A stretch of 64,000 nt of DNA from Pyronema omphalodes (Eukaryota > Ascomycota > Pezizomycetes > Pezizales > Pyronemataceae), in NCBI GenBank assembly GCA_024516155.1, contig JAJJXM010000031.1, forward strand, positions 558,001 to 622,000. Direction: 5' to 3'. The notes beneath the pieces were generated by a model. The model was given only the letters and a program-made list of their open reading frames with translations. It ran no database searches and had not been told where the DNA came from. Each line of letters opens with the position of its first letter. Within the stretch, counting starts at the first letter, position 1. The translations under genes were made by a program, and so were the position numbers. Below, piece after piece: positions 50,067 through 59,748 of the stretch.

Positions 50067-52829
50067 CTAAACTTCAGCCTCTCCATACCAGGTTGTTGCC
50101 TCAACATACGGTACTGCAGATTCTCCATACACAGTATCGTAATACGCTTCCTCCCGGGGTGCAGCAAAATACTCATAATACCGAGGTCCTTCATATTCTT
50201 CGTACTCCTCATAATCGTCGTCATAACGATGTTCCAGATCATATCCATCATCCTGATGATCATAAGCCACCCGGTCACTTCTGGGCGTATCCTGATTATA
50301 ATGAGAACTCTGTTGGTAATCATTCTCATGATGGTACTCCTGTTCCAATCCCTCCTTGACATCGAGGTTTATCCTCTTCTTATTCGATCGAATCTTCATG
50401 CTATCCCACATCTGATCATAATTGTCGAAACACTCATTCTCCCCTTCTTCCTCAACCGTCGGGCTCTTATAATTGCTGTAGACCTTCTCCTTCTCTATCA
50501 CATCTTGCTCCTCCTCCAGTTCCTCCTCTAGATCCTCCTCTAGCCCCTCCTGTAGTTCCTCCTGTAGTTCCTCCTCCAGTTGATCCTCCAGTTGATCCTC
50601 CAGATCTTCCTCCAGATCCTCCTCCAGATCCTCATCCTCATCCTCCTCTAGCTCCTCCTGTAGTTCCTCCTGTAGTTCCTCCTTCAGTTGACCCTCCAGC
50701 TCTTCCTCCAGCTCTTCCTCCAGTTGATCCTCCAGCTCTTCCTCCAGCTCTTCCTCCAGATCCTCCTGCAAACCCTCCTCTAGCTCCTCCTCCAGCTCTT
50801 CCTCCAGCTCTTCCTCCAGTTGATCCTCCAGCTCTTCCTCCAGCTCTTCCTCCAACGCTTCCTCCAGCTCTTCCTCTTTCTTCTTCTCCGTCTCCTCCTC
50901 TTTCGTCTGTTCCTCTTCCTTCGTCTCGTCTTCATACTTTGCCTTGCTTTCCTCCCCATCATCATCACCAAACTTCCTAGCCTTCGAATAAACCGTTGGA
51001 CAAACCGTCTCGCGAGGCGAAACCGGCGGAGTAGGCTCCTCTATCACCCTATCCCAACTATTCAAACCTCCATCGTCGAGACCTCTCGTCATCTTCTTCA
51101 AATTATTCAATATCGCAAACGCGGCCAACGAATTTTGAGCCTTAGGCGAGACAATAAGCTTCGGAGAGATAGGAGTGATGGGTACATATAACGGTGTATT
51201 AGTTTTGACAGCTTCCTTCAAGGAATCCTCAATATCACGAATTTTCCGAAGGCGTCTCGGTTCTAAAACCAACTGTTTAAAACGCTGCGCTCGGTTTTTA
51301 GCAGCTTGTGCAAGCTCTTTGGAGGTCATGTCTGTGGGCTTTTTTCGTTCTGGGTAACCGGGTGTACCGGGAGATACGCGAAATCGGGGAGTATGGAGAT
51401 GAGGAGGGGTTGAAAGGCTGTGGGTGGAAGTGCTGGAAATGAAAGATGCGTTGCTTTCGGAACAGACAGAAGATGTGTCAAAATTTCTGAGCCGGGCGAG
51501 AGTTGAAGGAATATGGAGCACTCTATGTGTTGGACAACGGCTTGGTGGAGAAATATGCTTGTAATCCGTAAATCTTAGAGATCGCAAAATTCGAGGAGTC
51601 GTGATAGTTGTGAGCTTGGGGGGATTTTCGGGATTTTCGAAACATTCGGAAGTCTCAGCAGTTTCGAGTAAGGAACCCGCAAAAGACTCTTCACTTTTCA
51701 GTGCCTCTCCACTTCCCAAAATTTCTTCGTTTCCCGGAGTTTCTTCACTGTCCACTGTTTCCAATATCCATTTCTTACCACACATCAAAGTCTCAAGTTT
51801 ACCCTCCAACCCACCCAAAACAATCTTCAAATCTTCCAAGGTCTCATTACACAGCTCATTATCCCATCCCCAGGGAGTAGAATTTCTGGAAGACAATTCC
51901 GATAATCCTGTTGGGCAACGCGCAGCTATCATCGGAAATCCCGGGCTTCCGAACCCTGACTTCAATCCCTCATATTCTCGTCTAGCAATAACCCGAGCAG
52001 AAATTCGAGCATCTCGATATCTTCGCTCTAATTTTCGAATATCCCGGGCTCGCTTCCATTGTGGCTCTTGCACGAGCATTTTGTATCTTTCGTTAAGTAA
52101 AGACTGACGAGTGCGGGGCGGTGACTGAATGGGTTGATTGAGATCACTAATGAATTCTTGCTGATATTCAAATTCGTCTGACAATTGGGTTTCCTCATGG
52201 TTTGAGTATTCTTCATGGTATTCAGATTTGTCCGGCAATTGCGTTTCTTCCTGGTCTGAGCATTCCTCATGGTATTCGAATTCGTCCGACATTTGGTTTT
52301 CCTCCTGGTTTGAGTATTCCTCATGGTATTCAGATTGATCCGACGATTGGGGTTTTTCCTGGTTCGAGTATTCTTCTTGGTATTCTGCTAGCTGTTCATC
52401 ATACCCGATATCTTTTTGTTTCTCATGAGTAAACAGGTTTAGGGTAGATATCCGGGGTAAAAAAGGATCCCTAAATCTAATACTTGTCGGATGTGTACTC
52501 TCCGGGATGTCCGGGGATTTCGGAGAGAAAAGCGAGAAAGGTGATCCCGGTGATCTGGGGATTCTAAAGTGATTATTTCCGCATTTGTCGTTGGGGGTGA
52601 CAGGAGGTGTAATAGTAATATGCGGAGCAAGTGTATCGTTACTGAGGTTGTTTGTGTCGATTTGAAGTTGTGTTCTTTTACGGTTCAGGGGAGTTTTGGG
52701 TGCGAGCATTGTTGAACGATGTGGTTCCTGACTTGCAATTGCCTTTAAGATGAGACAAGAAACAAAGAACAGGATGGAATTGCTTGGGTTGTTATATATT
52801 TCGAGGGGCTTGGGGATCAAGTCGGACAT
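50067..52829 (-). CDS. Large Glu-rich repeat protein, function unknown
   Basis: An open frame of 920 residues. Residues about 150-226 hold four to five imperfect copies of a 19-residue unit built on EYHEEYSNQEE. Residues about 640-785 are a Glu/Leu run of EELEEELEDQLEEEL units, which the DNA shows as gctcttcctcca-type repeats. Between them are Ser/Pro-rich segments with several SPGTPGYP-like sites. The start is uncertain. The ATG at 52,829 precedes a hydrophobic stretch and may be intron read-through. MLAPKTPLNRKRTQL (about 52,711) is a good alternative. A third possibility is an upstream exon beginning MADISSTLNRL at 53,031, spliced in phase 0 to 52,744. No known family. Confidence 0.6.
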   Translation of the reverse strand: MSDLIPKPLEIYNNPSNSILFFVSCLILKAIASQEPHRSTMLAPKTPLNRKRTQLQIDTNNLSNDTLAPHITITPPVTPNDKCGNNHFRIPRSPGSPFSLFSPKSPDIPESTHPTSIRFRDPFLPRISTLNLFTHEKQKDIGYDEQLAEYQEEYSNQEKPQSSDQSEYHEEYSNQEENQMSDEFEYHEECSDQEETQLPDKSEYHEEYSNHEETQLSDEFEYQQEFISDLNQPIQSPPRTRQSLLNERYKMLVQEPQWKRARDIRKLERRYRDARISARVIARREYEGLKSGFGSPGFPMIAARCPTGLSELSSRNSTPWGWDNELCNETLEDLKIVLGGLEGKLETLMCGKKWILETVDSEETPGNEEILGSGEALKSEESFAGSLLETAETSECFENPENPPKLTTITTPRILRSLRFTDYKHISPPSRCPTHRVLHIPSTLARLRNFDTSSVCSESNASFISSTSTHSLSTPPHLHTPRFRVSPGTPGYPERKKPTDMTSKELAQAAKNRAQRFKQLVLEPRRLRKIRDIEDSLKEAVKTNTPLYVPITPISPKLIVSPKAQNSLAAFAILNNLKKMTRGLDDGGLNSWDRVIEEPTPPVSPRETVCPTVYSKARKFGDDDGEESKAKYEDETKEEEQTKEEETEKKKEEELEEALEEELEEELEDQLEEELEEELEEELEEGLQEDLEEELEEELEDQLEEELEEELEGQLKEELQEELQEELEEDEDEDLEEDLEEDLEDQLEDQLEEELQEELQEGLEEDLEEELEEEQDVIEKEKVYSNYKSPTVEEEGENECFDNYDQMWDSMKIRSNKKRINLDVKEGLEQEYHHENDYQQSSHYNQDTPRSDRVAYDHQDDGYDLEHRYDDDYEEYEEYEGPRYYEYFAAPREEAYYDTVYGESAVPYVEATTWYGEAEV

Positions 52830-53933
52830 AGAAGGGATGAGATAGTATCACCATTGTCATTAAGAATGGAGTATTACATTTTAATTTAATAGGGAATCGA
52901 AGGGCTTTCCTAAACTCGGGATTCGGTACATGAGGAAGATTTACAAGGTCGAGGTCAATCACAGGTATGGTGCAGAAAGTGATAGTCTGTGACGAAGTGA
53001 GGCGGTTGAGAGTCGACGATATGTCTGCCATGTTGTGCTCTTATTTCAGTTAAACTATTTTCTCAAAGATATTAAGGGTTTTATTAACTAATATTTCCAT
53101 TACATCCTTTAAGCCAGGAGTGCTAAGGTTGACTTTATGTAAACTAGTTTTCCCGCTAGGTACCGTCTGCCAAATCTTAGCGCGGAATTTCTGGTGACCT
53201 GTTCGAAGAAAGGACGTTAAAGATGCCCTAACAGGTGCTCTTAGTTTTGGTCTTTGGACCTTGACATCACGCAGACAGCAAAAAGTCGCACCTCGCTAAA
53301 TACACTCGACCGCGCCATCGACACTTGATGTGTTATATTTCACTTTTTTTTTTTAGTTAGGTTAAAGGACTACATTTTCATTGCAATGTTTTGTGGAAGT
53401 AAAGGCAGTTAGTTTTGTGAAACCTTGACGATGTAGATGACAATAGCCCCGATCGGGCTGTGTAAAACAGGCGTATTGTGAAAAATTTCATAAGTATTAT
53501 TTTTGAAAAACAGGGATGGTCGTTGAAAAACCAAATCGGGACGAAATCTCTAAACGCAGTCGATATTTCTGGGGCTCTCGGGGAATATGAAAAAAGTGAA
53601 TGGTCAATCATAACTGCAGAAGATAGCATCATGATTATATAGATGCGGTAATATTAATGACTACGAGAATTCCACAGCGGCTGTAACACAATTGGAAATA
53701 TTCGAGTGATGAAAGCCAGAGTATCACAATTCATGACTCGCATCGACAATTATTTTTTCAGGGTAGAATACAGGCAGTAAGAAATAGTATATAGCACAGT
53801 CATTGCATAATGCAGACGATGAAGCAGAATATACAGGCGTTTTTGATCCATCCAACATACAAAAGCCCTCAGTTATTCAGTCGTCATAATCAACCCCTTA
53901 GATCTGAAGTGATGTATCAATCGATTATTACTT
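52830..53933. other. Intergenic between the Glu-rich gene and the 54-kb gene
   Basis: It contains a possible 5' exon of the Glu-rich gene (ending 53,031). The rest, 53,040-53,930, shows no gene. A T run lies at 53,344-53,354. Confidence 0.45.
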
Positions 53934-54662
53934 CTAGTTGTTGATAGCCATCAAGGGAGCAATAGACTGGGTCTTCTTATGCTTGAGTTCTTCCTCGGGT
54001 TCAAGGCGGGCCTGTTGCCGGGGGTCCTCCACGTAGTCGGGGTCAACCTCATGCTCGGCATCCTCCTCGTAGTCCTGTTCATCCTCCTCATCTCGACCAT
54101 CCTCCTCAACAGCATCACCAGTCAGCTGGTCACGAGTCGCAATAAGATCTTGCATCAGCCGTCTCTGTCGGTTCTCATTATCCCTGATCCTCTGTACCAA
54201 GGACATGAGCAGCTCCCTATCAACAGAGCCAGGATGCAAAAAGTGAGGATTCTCCGCGCACTTATCACAAGAACACCTTGTCTTGGTCATCTCCTCTGCC
54301 GCTCTCATGGCCAGATCAGCGATCCTGAGTTCCTCGCGAAGCCGGAGATTCTCTTGCTTGAGAAGAAAATTGATGTGGAGAAGTTGGTTGAGCTTGGCTT
54401 GGAGCTCGGCGTTCTCTTGGTTGGTGCGTTCGATACCAGCGGTTATGGAGAGAAGGTGTTGGGCGCGCGCGGCATGGGTATTGGGTATGTTGGTGGGATT
54501 CGGAGGAGGCATTTCTGAAGCGGATAAGGATTCGTCGTCCCCGTCGTCGTCCTCGTATTCGTAGTCGTCGGCGCAGGAATCTTCGGAATGGTATTCCTCA
54601 GATGAAGATGCGTGGATAAGAGACGGAGGAGAGGAAAAATGGGGAGAGGTGCTGGAAGCCAT
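53934..54662 (-). CDS. Acidic coiled-coil protein, function unknown
   Basis: A single exon of 242 residues from the ATG at 54,662. The N-terminus is Ser-rich with an acidic run of Asp/Glu/Tyr (about 20-48). A leucine-zipper-like coiled coil follows (about 65-120, with ENAELQAKLNQLLHINFLLK). A CSCDKC motif at about 131-136 could bind metal or make disulphides. A second helix around 150-175 precedes a strongly acidic Asp/Glu stretch. No known family. It has the same orientation and build as its neighbours. Confidence 0.6.
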   Translation of the reverse strand: MASSTSPHFSSPPSLIHASSSEEYHSEDSCADDYEYEDDDGDDESLSASEMPPPNPTNIPNTHAARAQHLLSITAGIERTNQENAELQAKLNQLLHINFLLKQENLRLREELRIADLAMRAAEEMTKTRCSCDKCAENPHFLHPGSVDRELLMSLVQRIRDNENRQRRLMQDLIATRDQLTGDAVEEDGRDEEDEQDYEEDAEHEVDPDYVEDPRQQARLEPEEELKHKKTQSIAPLMAINN

Positions 54663-54989
54663 GTTTGTGATGTAACTACCGCTGCGGTTTGTAGATGTGA
54701 GATGGGGAGGGAGAACTGAGGAGCAGCGGTGATTAAATAGTCAGAAGACCCCAGGAAGGGGGATAGGGTAGTTAATTTTCAAACAATCGCCGCGCTGAGG
54801 AATGAAAATTTTCAGAGATTTCAACCCCTGGTGATGGGGTTGATCTTGACCAGGCACCGGAGGCGAATATGCTGAGTACCTAACAATGACATTTCAAGCT
54901 AGCTGCCTATTGTAATCAGCCCGACCACAACTCTTTATTCCTGACATTATCTCTAGCCTGTAACTACGAACCAAATTCCAAAATATCTC
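54663..54989. other. Intergenic, promoter side of the 54-kb gene
   Basis: No gene. From about 54,890 the sequence belongs to the duplicated segment shared with 61.8-62.5 kb. Confidence 0.5.
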
Positions 54990-55530
54990 TCATTCATTAG
55001 TGTTGGTTTGAATAAGGGTAGTCAATTGCTTCAGTAGCTGCTTCTTAGATTCCAGGACAATTTGCAATTCCATCTTCAGCGCCTTGATTTGTTTTTTGCA
55101 CTGATTGTGTTCGTCGAGATTACTCTTGATAAATAAGCTGAAATCTCTCATCGTTTCGTTTACAGTATTCCCCAGTTGCTCATTTTCTTTTTTCAACCTC
55201 GAATTCTCTTGCTTGTATTTTTCGATGAGCTCGGATGTGGCGGAATTCGTTTCTTGAACCTCAGCTTCGGAAATTGTTAGTCGAGCGATAGGAAGTTCGT
55301 TTTGGAGACAGGAGGTGAAATCATACCGGTTGATTCTTTGGGCGATGTAGATGATACCATCATGGATACTCGTTGGCAGAGGGACCTGGGGTGGAGTCTG
55401 AGTGTTATGGTGGTGGTGGCGACTGAATGCAGGGTACGGTGGAGGATTAAATAAAGGCTTGGAACAGGCTTGCCGGTCTAGAGACTACATTGATCAAACT
55501 TGACCTACCGAATAGGTTTAGAGATTAAAT
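54890..55530. repeat. Segmental duplication, copy C (partner at 61,775-62,510)
   Basis: Colinear similarity in direct orientation. The left edge attgtaatcagcccgaccac matches attgtaatcaccccgaccac at 61,798. Internal gcactgattgtgt words match at 55,098 and 61,995. The right edge aacaggcttg and gatcaaacttgac words match at 55,463-55,502 and 62,441-62,480. The partner carries a 97-bp MITE insertion that this copy lacks. Confidence 0.85.
54990..55484 (-). CDS. Coiled-coil protein, 5' end unresolved
   Basis: The frame is open for about 164 residues, from just after a TGTAG acceptor-like site (55,485-55,487, also an in-frame stop) to the stop at 54,990. There is no suitable upstream ATG, so a first exon is probably missing from my model; the first methionine of note lies at 55,196. 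The N-terminal part has a PPPYPAF motif and four histidines. The C-terminal 90 residues are coiled coil, with QENSRLKKENEQLGNTV. The duplicate at 61.8-62.3 kb is broken. No known family. Confidence 0.5.
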   Translation of the reverse strand, partial: SLDRQACSKPLFNPPPYPAFSRHHHHNTQTPPQVPLPTSIHDGIIYIAQRINRYDFTSCLQNELPIARLTISEAEVQETNSATSELIEKYKQENSRLKKENEQLGNTVNETMRDFSLFIKSNLDEHNQCKKQIKALKMELQIVLESKKQLLKQLTTLIQTNTNE

Positions 55531-56267
55531 GCTTATTCCCTTTTAATAATCCGGGTCAAAATCACTAACTGCAAACGAAGTCAAGCAGATTAGAGAAAAT
55601 ACATTGCGGAGCGAACAGGGCTCAAGGACATAGCGACGACAAGGACAGAAACGGAGAATGAACGACGAGAGGGGGGCTACAACCCGAAGAAAGAATGACC
55701 GCTCCGGGGCGTTCCTGGTGACTCTTGAGGTAGCACTTGACAGTTAGCAATGTACGGTAACCAGATAACTTCCGCCATAACCTTACGGTTAGATGCGTGT
55801 ATGAAATAGAATAAAAAAGAAAAAAAAAAAGAGACAATACATCGAGGATTGTGGTTGGGTCTCCTACCGCCTTCTGATTATCGAGATACTTACTTCATCT
55901 TTTGATATGCAAATATTCACCTGGTTTAGATAAATTAAGCATAGCAACTTTGAAAACCTCGAGTCTAATGCCGGCAAATCGTCTCCTAGACTCCTTTTCA
56001 GACACATCGGATCACTCAACCCACTGACATCGCGTGACCGCTCATGAACCTAGCCATGGCTCTGCTCGACCGATCCTCAAATGCAAGCCCGGAAAACGTC
56101 ATACCCCAATTGCGATTATCTATCAGTCAAAATTTGGAGAAGAATAAGATTCATTATTGATTACAGATATACCACTGGGGTATTGTTTTCCTTTTTAATG
56201 TGATCATTTAGCCCTCTGTCCCCAGGTTGAGCCCTGGGGCATATTAAAACAGAATGTATTTCGTAAA
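55485..56267. other. Intergenic, no supported gene
   Basis: The end of duplication copy C is followed by sequence with no recognised feature. A run of A bases lies at 55,819-55,830. Confidence 0.5.
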
Positions 56268-56543
56268 TCAACCACCTTCAAAATAACGGGCTTCGTCATA
56301 GTAATCTCGATTACCTCTATTCTCCGCTCTTTTGTATGGAATGACAGGAATCTCTACATTGATCCATATTATGAGGCATCGCAAATCGATGGAGTAGCCG
56401 GAGTAGAATTTGAGGACTCTTCCAGAAGCGGTGGAGGGGGTGCAAAGGATTATAGTGGTGAAGTCGGCATTGACTGAGATTGGCCTTGGGGGAAGTTTCC
56501 GAAGGCGGAGCTGGAGGGTACTCGTGCAGTGGAATCCGAGGAA
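56268..56543 (-). pseudogene. Possible degenerate member of the three-exon family (module without its N-terminus)
   Basis: A frame open to the stop at 56,268-56,270 has no start codon. Its second half contains SGRVLKFYSGYSIDLRCLII and then Trp-Ile-Asn-Val-Glu-Ile. This resembles the Gly-(Lys/Arg)-Val-Leu ... Asp-Leu ... Ile-(Tyr/Trp) pattern of the middle exon at 57,749-57,852. It lies just downstream of the 58-kb family locus on the same strand. An ATG in another frame at 56,577 opens a 42-codon frame. The link is by eye and weak. Confidence 0.3.
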
Positions 56544-56638
56544 TCAGGATCACGGCCGGATATTGGTGGTGTTGTCATGGTCATGGTGAGGTGAGATGAA
56601 GGTGGGGAGACGGAAACAATTCAGGTTACTGGGCGGGA

Positions 56639-56950
56639 TCAGTTGAGGTGGGGATTTGAGGTTTCGATCTGAAGGAAGAGGTGCTGGTGGCAGTGAATGG
56701 TGGTATTTTGGGGCTGTGGGGTTGCTGTGATCGGACTGCAGTTGCGGTTAGTGGGAAAGCTTGTTTGGGAGAGCTTGTCGGGGAGAGCTTTGTGGGCTTG
56801 GTGGAGAGCTCGATATAGTGAAAGTAGAACGGAAAGTATGACGATGGCAAGGAACAAATATCAAGAAGAGAGTCTGTGTGAGATTGGGGTTGTGTGCTTT
56901 GGGTATCTTCGGAAGATAATCAAGACAAAGACAAGGACCAAAATGTTCAT
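56639..56950 (-). pseudogene. Two-span membrane-protein frame interrupted by one stop codon
   Basis: From an ATG at 56,950 the frame encodes a hydrophobic stretch (MNILVLVFVLIIF), reaches a TGA at 56,861-56,863, then continues in the same frame with a second hydrophobic stretch (LFLAIVILSVLLSLY) and a polar tail to 56,639. Two hydrophobic segments in one frame across a single stop suggest a decayed gene, or an intron I cannot place. No family was recognised. Confidence 0.3.
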
Positions 56951-57658
56951 CCAAGCGAGTGATGTTTTTGTGGAATTGCGGATGGTGGAAGAAAGGTTTA
57001 GTGGTGGGGTTTGTGCTGCGGGTGGATAGCAAAATGATATGTGGCAGGAGTGGGAGCGTGTGCCGGCGAGAGCTTTTGAACGGAGTATGTATGTATCGTG
57101 ACGATGGAGGATAGTGATGTGCCGGTAAGCTTTCTTCCCGTTTGCTTCTTCTGTTCGTTATATTCCTCATATTCGTCATACTTCGCTTTACAGCGGCTTG
57201 GAAGGTTTTTTTAGGCTCATGCTTGGGCTATCTCTGCTATGCAATTGGGGTTTCACCTTTGGTTGCTCTAGCTAAGAGGATGTAAAAATGGGTTGGTTTG
57301 AGAATTCGATTCACTGTAGCTAGTAAAATATTCACATATATGAAGCTTTCAATCACGGTCACACGAGTCAAAGTTTACAACGGAAGATCATTCATGTTGT
57401 CAAAGAGAAAAACGTCCAGTTGATATTAGATGTCTTTTTAATATACATAAAAACCACTACACTGAAGCTATAAACGAGGGCACAGACATAGACAATTGAT
57501 GACAAACTTCTACCAGATGGTCCCGCGGCGTATGTTCCGAAATCCATAACCTTGCTAATAGCAATTTTCCGGCATCTCTCGCAGAATTTAGACTAGTCAT
57601 TCGTGGGTCGGGTTGTATAGTTGGACAAGAGTGTAATCTCCGAAGGAAGCTCGAGATG
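56951..57658. other. Intergenic, no supported gene
   Basis: The overlapping frames at 56,748-57,179 look like shadows. The 57,200-57,650 part shows nothing recognised. Confidence 0.45.
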
Positions 57659-58985
57659 CTATTGGTCTGTTAGGACGGCTTTGAATTCCTATATCACATC
57701 TTGTTAGCAAATCGAGAATTCCAGGGATTAAGAAAAACCATTCTTTACCTCAAAGTCTCCGATCTTCTCAAAATCAACATATATTTCGTTTAAATCTCCG
57801 TATCGGCTGGCGTCGTAAATGAGAACCTTGCCATTGCGGGCCATGGAAGAGGCTATACCACAGTCAGTTCGACTGCTTTTTTATTAACATTTTGACATTT
57901 GACATACCCTCTCAATCAAGTCCACGGACCACCCGGGACATTTCCCTCGCCCGCCTCTCGGGGTTGTGTAGCTTATCCCTGACGTTCCATATCTTGCACT
58001 GAAGCTTCCTCATAGACTTTTCCGCTCTAACCCTCTCTCTTTCGTCTGCGCTATTGTTCATCGTATATTCATGCATTTTTGCCCTCCTCTGATAATCTCT
58101 TATTTTTAATTCCGCTTGAATCCTCGCCGCTTTAATCCTCGCTGCTTGTTCGTCACTCATCCTCCGAGTTTCATCCGTTTCCTTGTCCTTCCACCACCTT
58201 GCAGCGTCTGCCACGTTGACCGTGGACACTGGCGGAACGTGTGCGGCAGGTGGATTTTGAATATTGGCAGGCATTTCGTTATGAAGTCCACTGGGTTCTC
58301 CAGAAATGTATCCGGGCGAGATATTCATTCTTTGCAAGGGGCCTAGTAGTATGTCCGTAGGTGTGGCCATGTTGTCAATGGGTGACTGCCTGTCGGGGGT
58401 AGGTGCAGGATCCGAGTTGCGAGAATACTGAATATCGGCAGGAATTGCATTCTGGGGATCACTAGAGGCCTGAACAAAGCCCTGAAAGAAGAGTTGAGCG
58501 TCCACATCCATGTCATCGATGGGAGAACCAAGCTGCCAAAAAGGTGGGCGAGGAAGCATTCCAGGTTCCGAGTTGCGAGAATACTGAATATCGGCAGGAA
58601 TTGCATTCTGGGGATCACCAGAGGCCTGATCAAAGCCCTGAAAGAAGCCATTCGCCTGTTGAGGAGGTGGTTGTTGTGGGAGTTGAGCGCCCACATCCAT
58701 GTCATCGATGGGAGAATCAAGCTGCCAGAAAAGTGGGGGAGAAAACATTCCAGGTTCCGAGTTGCGAGAATACTGAATATCGGCAGGAATTGCATTCTGG
58801 GGATCACCAGAGGCCTGATCAAAGCCCTGAAAGAAGCCATTCGCCTGTTGAGGAGGTGGTTGTTGTGGGAGTTGAGCGTCCACATCCATGTCATCGATGG
58901 GAGAATCAAGCTGCCAGAAAAGTGGGGGAGAAAACATTCCAGGAGATGAATTGGTATGACTAGGCATCGTGGGCGGAATAGTCAA
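57659..58985 (-). CDS. Probable family member with 63-residue tandem repeats
   Basis: The long first exon starts at 58,985 (MTIPPTMPSH) and holds three tandem repeats of about 63 residues, an asparagine/proline linker, and a basic helical region (about 265-350). Next come a 104-base exon (57,749-57,852) and a 30-base last exon (57,659-57,688). The second intron (GTAAAG...ATATAG, 60 bases) is phase 0 and sits exactly where the 38-kb and 60-kb genes have theirs: IYVDFEKIGDFE | EFKAVL. The middle exon reads SMARNGKVLIYDASRYGDL before that. Oddly, the first-exon frame meets TGA (57,912-57,914) four bases before a strong GTATGT donor (57,907). So the protein may end there (357 residues), use the weaker GTGGAC donor, or be newly broken. 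Confidence 0.55.
58409..58943. repeat. Tandem 189-bp coding repeat, 2.8 copies
   Basis: Copies at 58,755-58,943, 58,566-58,754 and 58,409-58,565 encode units beginning PGMFSPPLFWQLDSPIDDMD. Copies 1 and 2 are nearly identical at the DNA level, pointing to recent duplication or gene conversion. Copy 3 is more diverged and lacks the Gln/Pro-rich PQQPPPQQANG part. Confidence 0.92.
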
Positions 58986-59748
58986 AAGCGACTAGATGGT
59001 TTGTGAACGCTTAGGTGGTGGGCGGACGCTTTAAATATTGTTGAGGTCGGCTGCACTAAAAGGTATTGGCCGACCAAGAGACGACATCTGTGGGAATTCG
59101 GATTGCGGTCAAGTAACTTATCCCGACTTCCGTGAAGTGACTGCGTATGTCGTGCTATTCTCCTCGCGGTGGCTTCGCCAGTCGGCTATGCAAGTCTTTG
59201 CACACCACTTTCCAGAACCCATTCCCGTTACCTGGTATTCGCGCTGATGTATTCAGATAAGCGGCTGGCGTTTGTTGTTTGTTAGTCCCACCTTTCCCCG
59301 GGGAATGGAATGCATTCAATGCCTTAACGGGTGCTGCGAATATCTCAAACGTGGCCACTGTGAAACTCAACTTCTGTAAAACGTTCCATATTATCAGCAA
59401 GAATTGAGAGAGCAAAACACTTCTGCATATCAACGTCAAATATCAACGAACCTCTTTCGTAGATAAAACTAGCCTTATAAGCCTTGGCTTCAGCCAACTC
59501 CAATATGCATTGGTTGAAAATGAAGTTTTAGCGTAGGAACATCTCTCAATGGCCTCGAAAGATTGATGTCATGTTATGGGTACGTGTTTTGGATGACATC
59601 ATTACGGTAAAACATACACTAGTGTATCTGTAGGTGTCTGAATAAACACGCGTTGATTCCCAGGTATACAAGCTGCACCATTCTCCAATATACACCGCAT
59701 TTGTAAATAATCGCCGTCGTCCCGTCAGAAACAGAGTTTTCTCGGGTT
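58986..59748. other. Intergenic, promoter of the 58-kb gene and 3' flank of the 60-kb gene
   Basis: From about 59,470 this is duplication copy B. A 78-codon minus-strand frame (59,546-59,782) is conserved in copy A (57-311) and overlaps the 60-kb gene's last exon in another frame. A 94-codon frame at 59,155-59,439 has no recognisable feature. Confidence 0.45.
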
